A model generated the notes under the pieces. It was not told where the DNA came from and did no database searches. It worked only from the letters and a program-made list of their open reading frames with translations. Of a stretch of 64,000 bases of DNA, positions 17,377 through 25,634 are shown one piece after another; the stretch's first letter is position 1; each line of letters opens with the position of its first letter. Origin of the DNA: JAQIBY01 sp034721855 (lineage in GTDB: Bacteria; Bacteroidota; Bacteroidia; Bacteroidales; ML635J-15); contig JAYENB010000007.1 in NCBI GenBank assembly GCA_034721855.1, positions 26,672 through 90,671 of the forward strand. Reading direction: 5' to 3'. The translations under genes and the position numbers were made by a program.

Positions 17377-18522
17377 TTATTGATTCTTTTCATTTTGAAA
17401 GATATTAAAATATTCGGTAAACATGTATTTCCTGTTTCTTTTGTAACCGGTTAATTCGGTTAATATATTAAGCTCAATTAATTCATTAATAAGTCTGTTT
17501 GCAGTAGAAGGGGATACTTGTAATAGCTCATAAACTTGTTTTGAATCTGTAATTGGGTTTCTATACAGTTGTTTTAGCAATGTTTGGCCTTTCTCAATTT
17601 TACTGCCTAATTTGGGCAGACGATTTGTTTCTATGTCTGTTTTCAATGCAAGAATATCTTTAAATACCTGAATCGAAGCTTTTGATGTCTCTATGACACC
17701 GACTAAAAAGAACTTAATCCACTGCACCAGGTTACTTGTCAAACGAACTGTCATTAAGTTGTCATAATAATAGGTTTTGTTTTTCTCAAAGAAGTCAGAT
17801 AAGTATAAGGAAGGTTTTTTAAGAATACCATTATTCACCAGATAGAGGGTAATAAGTAACCTGCCTAATCGCCCATTTCCATCTAAAAAAGGATGTATTG
17901 TTTCAAATTGATAATGCATTATTGCCACTTTAATTAAATGAGGAACATGGTGTTTGTCTTCATTGATAAATTTTTCTAAATCGCTCATTAATTCTATTAC
18001 TTCAGAATGGTGAGGAGGAATGAAAATTGCATCTTTCAGCGTTGCTCCAATCCAGTTTTGGCTGGTTCTGAATTCACTGGGAATTTTATATTTTCCTCTA
18101 ACTCCGGATAACAAAGTTTTGTGGGTGTTTTTTATCAGTCTGTTAGAAATTGGAAGTTTCTTCAGCTCTTTGATAGAACTGTTTATTGCTTTAATATAAT
18201 TTTGAACTTCAGCCCAATCATCTCTTTTTTTTGGATGAATATCTTCCTCTTTTACAAGTGCTTCCTCCATATTGGTTTTAGTCCCTTCAATTCTGCTTGA
18301 TGTGGTAGCTTCTTTTAAAATATGCATGGTAATGAAGAAGTCCACATCAGGTATTATTTGAGAAAATGCATTCAATTCACCAATTAGCCGGTTTGCTTCT
18401 GCAAGTAGTTTATTTACTTCTGGTGTTGATACAATCCATTTGTGATTTATTTTCTCAGGAAAAAATGATTTATATTCTATCTGTTTAACATATTTTCCGG
18501 AAACAAAATCTTGCAAGTCCAT
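17377..18522 (-). CDS. Fic-domain protein, class II
   Basis: A 381-aa Fic protein expected to transfer AMP from ATP to a hydroxyl side chain. The catalytic motif HPFLDGNGRLGR (210-221) is complete, with the general base histidine. The inhibitory helix lies N-terminal, with SSRIEG (75-80) matching the (S/T)xxxE(G/N) motif, which makes it class II. A Fic_N-like domain precedes it and a winged helix (KQVYELLQVSPSTANRLINE region, about 328-350) closes it. Such wHTH-Fic proteins are frequent accessory genes. A TATATTTG box lies at 18546-18553 on the minus strand. The target is unknown. Confidence 0.9.
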   Translation of the reverse strand: MDLQDFVSGKYVKQIEYKSFFPEKINHKWIVSTPEVNKLLAEANRLIGELNAFSQIIPDVDFFITMHILKEATTSSRIEGTKTNMEEALVKEEDIHPKKRDDWAEVQNYIKAINSSIKELKKLPISNRLIKNTHKTLLSGVRGKYKIPSEFRTSQNWIGATLKDAIFIPPHHSEVIELMSDLEKFINEDKHHVPHLIKVAIMHYQFETIHPFLDGNGRLGRLLITLYLVNNGILKKPSLYLSDFFEKNKTYYYDNLMTVRLTSNLVQWIKFFLVGVIETSKASIQVFKDILALKTDIETNRLPKLGSKIEKGQTLLKQLYRNPITDSKQVYELLQVSPSTANRLINELIELNILTELTGYKRNRKYMFTEYFNIFQNEKNQ

Positions 18523-18711
18523 AGTTTTAGAAATTAATTAAAATGCAAATATAGTAATTTATCTTTTCACTATTGTCAAAATATAAAAAGAACGAGCTTA
18601 AATGTTCAGGTTATTTTGTAATAATGCCTTAGGTCGGTATAAGCAAAACAAGACAATACAAAGGCTTTAGCCCTGAATTTCTACCCATATGTCATCCAAT
18701 ATTGTCACAAA

Positions 18712-19712
18712 TTGCACAAATTTTCGCAGATTAATCTGTGTAAATCTGCGCAATCTGTGGCATCAGCGTTCCAAATATCTGCCACTTTAAAAAAAATATC
18801 ATCAGGAACATATCAATTGCATTTACGGGATCCCTGGTATCAGGTGAATGCAAAAAATGTGATTGTTGAAGATGAGAAACAAGCAGAAGTATCATTTGAC
18901 ATGCAAAAAGCCTTTGCAGAACTTAAAGTAAGCACAAAACCTGCAGCGAATATCTTTATTGAAGGCGAGAAAAAAGGAAATGGCACCTGGCAGGGGCGTT
19001 TGCATTCAGGTTTTTATAATGTGAGAGTAGAAAAGGATAAATATTACAGCAAAGAAAAACAGGTGCAGATAATTGCAGGCAATGATGCAGAAGAGACATT
19101 TGAATTAGATGCCAAAACCGGTACTCTGAATATAATTACACTGCCGGTTGAAGCCAGTATTAATCTGAATGGGAAAAATTATGGTACTTCGCCAAAAACC
19201 ATTGACAATCTTCTGATTGGAAAATATGAACTCCAATTAAGTAAAAAAGCACATGCCACAATTACAAAAGAAATTACAATACAAGAAAATGAAACCATAA
19301 AGATTAATGAAAAACTGGCGAGTGGTAAAAATGTGAGTTTCAAATCTATGCCTACAGGAGCAGATATTTATGCCAATGATAAGAAAATAGGAACAAGTTC
19401 TTTGAAAACAGATTTGCCTTTTGGAAGGCATAAAATAAAAATGGTAAAAGGAGAGAAAATAAAAGAACAAACCATTGATGTGCAAGAAAATGGACCGGAT
19501 AATTATGAATGGATGTTTTCGATTATGAAAATGATGAAAAAATCCGTGATGAATACATTACAGTATCGGAACACAACTATCAGGGTGTAGAGGCAGAAGC
19601 CGGTTTGATGTACAGAATAAATGGATTTTTAATAACCGCAGGTGTAACCACAGTGAATTTTGAATATGCAAATATAACAGCAGGCATCGGCTACTCGCTA
19701 CCTTTTCGCTAA
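18712..19712 (+). pseudogene. Remnant of a PEGA-repeat exported protein
   Basis: The reading frame to 19590 encodes at least two PEGA-like units with the characteristic small strands (ASINLNGKNYGTSPKTIDN near residue 150; ADIYANDKKIGTSSLKT near 228). No signal peptide is present and the first codons fall in a GCAGATT/AATCTGC repeat, so the 5' end is lost. At about 19509 the coding sense moves to another frame, giving YEWMDVFDYEND and a membrane-strand-like end (MYRINGFLITAGVTTVNFEY, then ITAGIGYSLPF). The gene is therefore frame-shifted as well as truncated. Sequencing error could explain the shift but not the missing start. Confidence 0.65.
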
Positions 19713-19829
19713 GCGAATTCCTCGCTAGGATGGCAAGGAATGTATGCAGGAGGAGATTTAAAAAAGGCAGGCAAAACTCATTTGTATAGCCCAAATACTT
19801 GTAGTAATGGCACATGTAATGAAAATATC

Positions 19830-19890
19830 AACCCACGACTTTAGTCGTGGGTTTAAAATACCACCATTCAAAAAACCATTTCAATGGTTT
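19830..19890. repeat. Paired hairpins upstream of an IS200-like gene
   Basis: A perfect 11-bp stem, AACCCACGACT/AGTCGTGGGTT (19830-19853), is followed by AAACCATT/AATGGTTT (19873-19890). Sub-terminal hairpins of this kind are the recognition structures of HUH transposases of the IS200/IS605 and REP-associated groups. They precede the truncated transposase gene at 19948. Confidence 0.7.
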
Positions 19891-19947
19891 ATTTTAAAAA
19901 AAAATATATATTGTCCTCATTTTGAATAATAAAAAATAATAATAATT

Positions 19948-20232
19948 ATGTCACATTCAAAGGTTAAAATATGGGTTCATGCTATTTTTTCAACAAAAAA
20001 TCGTAAATCGTTGATAAAACAGGAAATAGAAAAAAAAGTTTACAATATTGTTATGCACGAATTTATTGAACAAAGTTGTTTTGTAGAAATAATAAATGGA
20101 ATGCCTGAGCATGTTCATATATTATTTCTTTTAAATCCTCAAAAAAGTACATCTGATGTAATGAAACAAGTAAAGGGGGCTAGTTCGCATAAAATTAACA
20201 ATAGAAATATTATAAACACAATGCATCCATAA
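19948..20232 (+). pseudogene. Truncated IS200/IS605-type (REP-associated) transposase
   Basis: A 94-aa N-terminal part of a Y1 HUH transposase. The family start MSHSKVKIWVHAIFSTKNRK and the HUH motif HVH (55-57) are present. Full proteins are about 140-150 aa and carry the nucleophilic tyrosine in a later helix; here the frame stops right after NNRN, so the tyrosine is absent. It cannot transpose by itself. It separates two decayed exported-protein genes. Confidence 0.8.
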
Positions 20233-20379
20233 ATGAGAAAAAATACACCCTATGACACAACAGAAAATCCAGGCATTAAAAATGATACGGTAAAATTGGA
20301 AATAAATGAAAATGCAAAAGCCAGCCTTGACAGTTTATTACCGGGAAAACATATTATTTCAGGTTTTTTGGCCAAATAG
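20233..20379 (+). pseudogene. Out-of-frame 5' fragment of the FISUMP gene
   Basis: The frame opens ATGAGAAAAAAT and ends DSLLPGKHIISGFLAK before a TAG. The following frame, open from 20331, continues with FRFFGQIEEDYFFIKNS and runs into the FISUMP gene. LLPGK followed by a strand and FFIKNS is the order expected of a continuous domain, so the two frames look like one broken gene. Confidence is limited because the fragment is short. Confidence 0.4.
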
Positions 20380-20438
20380 AAGAAGATTATTTTTTCATAA
20401 AAAACAGCAATGATGAGTTTAATGCGGTTCAAACATCC

Positions 20439-21899
20439 GTGCCAAGCGTAATCACTGAAGCTATTGAAAACATCACCGAACATGCTGCTGTATGTAATGG
20501 CAATGTAACTTCTAATGGTGGATACTATGTTACAGAAAAAGGCTTTTGCTGGGGAGTAAGCGAAAATCCGGATACCAACAGTAACAAAGTAGCAGCAGGT
20601 GACAGTTTAGGCACATTTACATCCCAGCTATCCGGACTTGATGAGAATGTAACTTATAACGTACGTGCTTATGCCCTTAATTCAGTAGGCATTGCCTATG
20701 GTGAAAATAAAAGTTTCACAACAGGCTGCACACCGCCTTCAATAACAAACCAACCATCAGACAAAGGAGTATGCGAAGGTGAACATGTAACCTTCAGTAT
20801 TATTGCAATAGGTTCAGGTTTATCTTACCAATGGAAAAAAGATGGCTCCAATATATCAGGTGCAAATAATAATTCATATATCATAAACTCTGTTTCTGCC
20901 AGTGATGCAGCAAATTATACCTGCTATATAACCGGGGTCTGTGGTAACATTACAAGCAACCAAGCCACATTAACAGTAAATACCCCTCCTTCCATTACAT
21001 CTCATCCCTCTGACCAAATTATAAATCCAGATGATAATACAAGTTTCAATGTATCTGCAACAGGCACAAATTTAACTTATCAATGGCAGGAAAACTCAGG
21101 TAGCAACTGGCAAAATATTTCAAATGGTGGCAGCAATCCGGCTTATTCAGGCGCTAACAGCTCAAATCTTTCACTTACAAATGTTCCGTATAGTTACGAT
21201 GGTTACGATTACCGTTGTGTTGTCAGTGGTACTTGTAATCCTGCAGAAACATCTAATTCTGCTGATTTAGTTGTTTATTTTTTTTGTGGTGCAGATATTA
21301 CATTTTATTACAATGGTAGTACGGTAACTTATAGCACAGTATATTCTGCAGGTGAATGTTGGTTAGATAGAAACCTCGGAGCTTCACAAGTAGCAACAAG
21401 CAGTACGGACAGCGATGCTTACGGTGACTTGTTCCAATGGGGCCGTGGTGATGACGGGCATCAGAACCGCAACAGTGGCACAACAAGCACTCTTAGCGAT
21501 TCAGATAATCCCGGGCATGATGATTTTATTTTAAGTGGAAGTTCACCCTATGATTGGCGTAACCCACAGAACGATAACCTCTGGCAGGGCGTAAGCGGCA
21601 TCAACAACCCCTGCCCGAGTGGTTACAGGCTGCCCATTGAAACAGAATTATACAATGAACGTCAATCCTGGTCATCCAACGATGCAGCCGGTGCTTATGG
21701 CTCACCCCTTAAGTTTCCCGTTGCCGGGGCCCAGGGCTACAGCAATGGTTCGCTCTACAATACCGGCTCACACGGCTACTATTGGAGTAGTACGGTGGAT
21801 GGTACAAACGCCAGACACCTGTACTTCTATAGCAGCAGTGCTAATATGAGTATTCACTACCGTGCAAATGGCAAATCGGTTCGCTGCATTAAGGATTAG
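20439..21899 (+). CDS. Surface protein with Ig-like repeats and FISUMP domain, 5'-truncated
   Basis: The 486 codons start at a GTG used for convenience; the frame is open from 20331, with no signal peptide. A fibronectin-III-like unit (about 1-95) is followed by two Ig-like units (PPSITNQPSDKGVCEGE near 98; PSITSHPSDQIINPDDN near 185). The C-terminal 200 residues are a Fibrobacter-succinogenes-type major paralogous domain, with CWLDRNLGASQVA, NPCPSGYRLPIETE, YWSS and a closing SVRCIKD. Such proteins are exported and surface-located. The lack of a secretion signal and the out-of-frame upstream piece suggest the gene is broken. Confidence 0.65.
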   Translation: MPSVITEAIENITEHAAVCNGNVTSNGGYYVTEKGFCWGVSENPDTNSNKVAAGDSLGTFTSQLSGLDENVTYNVRAYALNSVGIAYGENKSFTTGCTPPSITNQPSDKGVCEGEHVTFSIIAIGSGLSYQWKKDGSNISGANNNSYIINSVSASDAANYTCYITGVCGNITSNQATLTVNTPPSITSHPSDQIINPDDNTSFNVSATGTNLTYQWQENSGSNWQNISNGGSNPAYSGANSSNLSLTNVPYSYDGYDYRCVVSGTCNPAETSNSADLVVYFFCGADITFYYNGSTVTYSTVYSAGECWLDRNLGASQVATSSTDSDAYGDLFQWGRGDDGHQNRNSGTTSTLSDSDNPGHDDFILSGSSPYDWRNPQNDNLWQGVSGINNPCPSGYRLPIETELYNERQSWSSNDAAGAYGSPLKFPVAGAQGYSNGSLYNTGSHGYYWSSTVDGTNARHLYFYSSSANMSIHYRANGKSVRCIKD

Positions 21900-22136
21900 G
21901 TGCGCACTAATTAATAACAGGGACACAAAGGCGCATTGTATCAACAAACCTAAACATCAAACTATGCACAAGACAACGACAATAAAATTTAGTTGAACGA
22001 TGATTTGGGTTACCTGTGGGTTTGGTAAACGTGGCTGGAATGGATTATGGGATGTGTAGGTGAGAGGAGTTCTCTGTTTGTTTTTAGTGGTGGGGCTGGC
22101 TATTTAATTGGCAGCTATCATTTTTTACTTGAATTA

Positions 22137-23120
22137 CTACCAAAATAGATGTTTTCCACTTCGTTTTTCATCTAAATATTTCTCATTCTTAAATCCCATA
22201 CCACTGCTATATTGACGATCAAAGATATCTCCCATACTTGGATGAGTTTTTATTACATCAGCATAATCAATCTTTTTTTGTTTCAATTTATCTTCAATAA
22301 AAGCTCCACAAATTTCTAGTTTATCAGAGCAAATTAATTTTTCATGGAGAGTTTCCCTCAATAGTAAGAAGTTTACAAAATCAATTGGTTTTTTCTTTCT
22401 TGCAATTAATGTCAAAATAAATATCTCAAGATCATCTAATTTAACTGCCCAAGGATAAACATCATCTTCATTTTCTAATTTAATAAGGGTTGAAAGATCA
22501 TTTTGAACTTGGCCAAACGATTTTAGGTTTACAATTATTGAGAAATCTTCTTCATACTGTTCTGTATCAATATTATCGATAATATTTCCATCTTTATCAG
22601 TTATTGTTAATGGAAGATTTTCAATAAATTTCTTTTCAATTCTGCGTATTTGAGTATAACCGTACCCTATGCAATCTTTAAAATCATCCTTAATTCTTAT
22701 AAAAGCTTTATCAGGATCACGTAATGGTTCTCTTAGTGAATAACCTTTTGCTTCGATGATAAAAGCATATTGTTTCCATAGAAATAAAATATCTTGTTCA
22801 TTTCCATCTACATAATAACTATGATAATATTTAAAGTTGGTTTTAAAGAAATTAGAAAAGAAATCAATTATTCTTTCCTCTACTAAAGCTCCTTTTTTCT
22901 TTATATATCTCGTTTCATTTTCCTTCGTTCTAGTTATCAATTGTTCGAGAAGTAAATTTATTGAATGGATTACCTGCTTAACTTCAAAAACCTGATACAT
23001 TCCTCTGCCAGTATCTATAATTGGTTTTTCATAAAGAGGGTTTCCTGGTCTTGTTGATGTATAATACAAAAAATCGGATTTTTTTCGCTTTACAGATAAT
23101 AGGTTTAAAACAATATTCAC
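22137..23120 (-). CDS. PD-(D/E)XK nuclease-like protein, probably 5'-truncated
   Basis: The 327 codons begin at a GTG. The frame is open for another 21 codons upstream (IIDSFFPKEIQIDELS) without an ATG, so the real start is missing. Residues E82, D110 and E123-x-K125 (QDILFLW then FIIEAKGYS) fit the PD-(D/E)XK nuclease core, as in NERD-like proteins. I do not recognise the family. It lies 135 bp after the SecB-like gene on the same strand and may be an unrelated neighbour or an accessory defence gene remnant. Lysine- and AT-rich composition matches the adjacent module. Confidence 0.5.
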   Translation of the reverse strand: MNIVLNLLSVKRKKSDFLYYTSTRPGNPLYEKPIIDTGRGMYQVFEVKQVIHSINLLLEQLITRTKENETRYIKKKGALVEERIIDFFSNFFKTNFKYYHSYYVDGNEQDILFLWKQYAFIIEAKGYSLREPLRDPDKAFIRIKDDFKDCIGYGYTQIRRIEKKFIENLPLTITDKDGNIIDNIDTEQYEEDFSIIVNLKSFGQVQNDLSTLIKLENEDDVYPWAVKLDDLEIFILTLIARKKKPIDFVNFLLLRETLHEKLICSDKLEICGAFIEDKLKQKKIDYADVIKTHPSMGDIFDRQYSSGMGFKNEKYLDEKRSGKHLFW

Positions 23121-23255
23121 TTTCTCAATTGAAAGTTCATCAATTTGAATTTCTTTAGGAAAAAAGCTGTCTATTATTCACTTGTCAACAAAGACGTTAT
23201 AGGCTGTGAAATATATTGCATGTTGCCAACAGTACTTCACTTATGGTTGAAATTT

Positions 23256-23666
23256 CTATATTTTAGAAGTATTCTTTTTTAAATCATTCCCTAAACTAGT
23301 CATATTAAGGGTAGGTAGATTTATCGGTTCAAATCCTGAAAGATTTGTTAATGTAGAAATGTAAGCTCTAATGTAAGGGAATAGCAATGCAGGAGCATTG
23401 ATATAGAATAAATCATCTAATTTTTCCAAACCTTCACTATTCTCAAACGAATAGTCTGCAACTGATTCTATTTCTATCTTAAATGATTTATTATCATCTT
23501 CAATTTTTACCCCAAGCTGTAACTGAAAGTTGCTATCTTCTTTATTTATAAAGCCTTTGGGAGCAAAACCTAAAGATATTTTTTTTGATGGAGTTTCTTC
23601 GTTTCTTTTTATTAAAGAACGAATGATTTTAAAACTCTTAAATTGAAATTTTGAATAATTTTCCAT
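23256..23666 (-). CDS. SecB-like chaperone (solitary, TAC-type)
   Basis: A 136-aa SecB-family protein. The second half holds the family signature: APALLFPYIRAYIS (91-104) then LTNLSGFEPINLPTLN (106-121), equivalent to the LFPYAR and LAPVNF region of E. coli SecB. SecB normally keeps exported proteins unfolded and is mainly proteobacterial. Solitary copies elsewhere often belong to toxin-antitoxin-chaperone systems. Here it is 3 bp downstream of the 125-aa gene and is the third gene of the operon. It is shorter than E. coli SecB (155 aa) and lacks its acidic C-terminal tail. Confidence 0.8.
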   Translation of the reverse strand: MENYSKFQFKSFKIIRSLIKRNEETPSKKISLGFAPKGFINKEDSNFQLQLGVKIEDDNKSFKIEIESVADYSFENSEGLEKLDDLFYINAPALLFPYIRAYISTLTNLSGFEPINLPTLNMTSLGNDLKKNTSKI

Positions 23667-23669
23667 AGT

Positions 23670-24047
23670 CTAAGCAGCTAAAGCATAATTGTTAGAATAT
23701 TGAAAATCAACACTCTCACTAAACTCAACGACAATAAAGTCAATATTAGTTACTTCATTATGAAAAGTAATTGATTTACCTCCTAATTCAAATTCTGCAC
23801 TTTTTATCTCAGACAAAGAACCTTCTGAGATGAATACTATATTTTCATTAGGAAAAAGAGATTCAAATTCTTCTTCAAGTTCAGCTTCAAGAATCAAATA
23901 CCTTTCATCCTCTTTAAAAAATTCTAAAGGTGTAACCTCAATTATATGGCTATAAGTATTTGCTCTATATTCATATTGTATTTTTATATCGTTAAATTGA
24001 GCAAATAACTGTTCTAATTTTTCTTTTATGAACTTCTTTGATTTCAT
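23670..24047 (-). CDS. Unrecognised 125-aa protein with ssrA-like C-terminus (candidate antitoxin)
   Basis: I recognise no named domain. The protein starts with a Lys-rich amphipathic helix, continues with alternating strands and acidic helices (EAELEEEFESLFPNENIVF), and ends FQYSNNYALAA. The last six residues are identical to the end of the E. coli ssrA tag (AANDENYALAA), the ClpXP recognition element. The start overlaps the HEPN gene stop (ATGA), and the SecB-like gene follows after 3 bp. The middle position and the degron-like, chaperone-bindable tail fit an antitoxin controlled by the chaperone. That role is inference. Confidence 0.6.
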   Translation of the reverse strand: MKSKKFIKEKLEQLFAQFNDIKIQYEYRANTYSHIIEVTPLEFFKEDERYLILEAELEEEFESLFPNENIVFISEGSLSEIKSAEFELGGKSITFHNEVTNIDFIVVEFSESVDFQYSNNYALAA

Positions 24048-24451
24048 ACATTGAATTTTTTAATAATATAAGACCTTATTTCAATTGCTTTATCCATAGC
24101 ATCATTTCCTTTGTCGTAATTAACCTCTACATTTTCATAGTCAGATTCAACTCGAAATTGCTTCAGATCATTAATTTTTCTTTTAAAATCTCTACTTTCA
24201 AATATATTGGATAAAGATTTCAACTCATTTGTAATGTAATTTACAACATATTGATGAGTATTTTGTTTTGAAAAGGAAATATTTGCTGATTGAGATTCAT
24301 AATCAATATTAAAAAAATCCTTTATAGTAAATTTTAATAGTTGAAAGCAGCTATAATATGAGCAATGCACACTAGGAGCAAATAAGTTTTGTTCCAAAAG
24401 AACTTTAGCAGCATCCATATTAAAGTCCGATTTTTGTCTTAGTTTACTCAT
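24044..24451 (-). CDS. HEPN-domain protein (candidate toxin)
   Basis: A 135-aa all-helical protein of the HEPN superfamily, many of whose members are RNases in toxin-antitoxin and defence systems. The N-terminal helices (AAKVLLEQNLFAPSVHCSYYSCFQLLK, split here as AAKVLLEQNLFAPSV and HCSYYSCFQLLK) and the late LKQFRVESDYENVEV are typical. The usual R-x4-6-H nuclease motif appears as R100-VESD-Y105, with tyrosine at the histidine position, as in UPF0332-like members, so RNase activity is uncertain. It is the first gene of the three-gene operon and overlaps the next gene by 4 bp. Confidence 0.8.
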   Translation of the reverse strand: MSKLRQKSDFNMDAAKVLLEQNLFAPSVHCSYYSCFQLLKFTIKDFFNIDYESQSANISFSKQNTHQYVVNYITNELKSLSNIFESRDFKRKINDLKQFRVESDYENVEVNYDKGNDAMDKAIEIRSYIIKKFNV

Positions 24452-24461
24452 TGTTGGAACA

Positions 24462-24504
24462 CAAAAGTATTATTATTTTTTTAAACAAACAATAAATATT
24501 GGTT
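24462..24504 (-). promoter_or_regulatory. Promoter and inverted repeat of the HEPN operon
   Basis: On the minus strand TTG (24490-24492), 20 bp and TACTTTTG (24462-24469) match the consensus; the ATG at 24451 is 10 bp beyond, so the leader is nearly absent. The inverted repeat AACCAATATTTATTGTTT (minus strand, 24487-24504) has 8-bp arms with one mismatch and covers the -33 element. This fits negative autoregulation as in toxin-antitoxin operons. No binding protein is identified. Confidence 0.5.
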
Positions 24505-25282
24505 AATTTTGATTACTGCAACAAAGCAGCCAAATCCTCTCGTATTTTTGGCAACTCATTTATCCCCCCCCCACAAAAGTACGTTCATACATAATCGTTT
24601 GATGTATATCCACACCTCTTATGCAGGTTTATTACTCAAATATTATTTATTCAAATAATTCATAAAACAATCTGACTTGCTAAAATAGGTAAAAAGATGA
24701 CAAGAAAAAATAAAGGGGATAGATATTACAACAAAAACTTAGAAATTTTTCTTAGAACAGTAACTTAGAAGCCCTTTAATGCGCGGAAGACATGTTCCAA
24801 CAGAATGCAAATTGAAAAAAGTTACCATTTTAAAACCTTTGTTTTTGTGCAAATTTTGTGCAACTGACGAACGAAACAAGGTCAGAGGCAAAGTTGCCAC
24901 CTTGTGCCGCGCTGAACATGCATATACAAACCTTTACATGTTTTCCTTATCTATCAACAAAATTTTTGTCAATGCAAGGTATTATCTCAATATTTATTAC
25001 GCCAAATATACAAAAAATTTGCCCTGCTTCATTGCTGTTTAAGTCCTTTCTACTTTCAAAAATGCACTTTTTACTGACATCTTTTGGAATGTTGTTAACA
25101 ACCCCACTGTCACTGCCACTCAATACAGACAAACATTTCATTCATCTTCAATGTGTTGTATTTTTATCTGTAAATTTATGTATGTCTTCATCAAAGAAAA
25201 TGTTTCCCGATAAAGGCCTCCGGCTGCAATCATGGGATTATGGTTGGAAAATAATATAAGCTTTTCTAAATTTCAGTTTACG
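24505..25282. other. Non-coding spacer with a dispersed repeat
   Basis: About 780 bp without a gene I can support; open frames at 24779 and 24858 have no recognisable content. The segment at 24855-24900 (AACTGACGAACGAAACAAGG then TCAGAGGCAAAG) recurs, inverted, inside the P1 element near 34375-34410, and in shortened form near 35980-36020. The rest is AT-rich. Confidence 0.55.
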
Positions 25283-25570
25283 TAACTAGTCAGGTACATT
25301 TAATTGTTACCGCTGAGACGCAAAGGCGCTAACCCGTCTGTCGCCGGGCAAGCTCTGCCTGCCGGCAGGCAGGGAAATGGAAAAAAAAGAATTAAATCGC
25401 TTACCATCAAATAACGAAAGCACGATGGAACGATAGCGAGAAGGCACGAAGGTGTGAGGGGACGATGTAACGTCTGCATTTAAGTATGCAATCGTGCTAT
25501 CATGCAATCATGCAATCGTGCAATCGTAACTTTGCGGTGAGGAGCTACTTTTGTTGATGCTGATTAGTTA
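25283..25570. repeat. Long imperfect palindrome, family P2, copy C
   Basis: About 288 bp with left end TAACTAGTCAGGTACATTTA and right end TTGTTGATGCTGATTAGTTA. Inner arms are ACCGCTGAGACGCAAAGGCG and ACTTTGCGGTGAGGAGCTA. The centre holds degenerate octamer repeats (CGATGGAACGATAG, GAAGGCACGAAGG) opposite AATCGTGCTATCATGC repeats, so the low-complexity part is also self-complementary. It lies just upstream of the C45 hydrolase gene. Confidence 0.65.
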
Positions 25571-25601
25571 CCAGTTTACCCGTCAGATGGCAAAAAAATC
25601 C

Positions 25602-25609
25602 TATATTTG
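25602..25609 (+). promoter_or_regulatory. -7 box TATATTTG of the C45 hydrolase gene
   Basis: TATATTTG fits the Bacteroidota TAnnTTTG consensus and lies 25 bp before the ATG at 25635. A TTTAC at about 21 bp upstream is a weak -33 match. The P2 palindrome ends 31 bp upstream and does not supply the box. Confidence 0.5.
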
Positions 25610-25634
25610 TAATATCAAAAAATGACGGTACCCG

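Noticed and set aside
23256..23666. SecB as the general secretion chaperone
   Set aside because: It is in an operon with a HEPN protein, lacks the acidic tail, and general SecB is not usual in Bacteroidota; the TAC-type reading is preferred.
24779..25259. Overlapping open frames of 87 and 133 codons
   Set aside because: No recognisable motif, Cys/Phe-rich AT-driven composition, and part of the sequence is a dispersed repeat.
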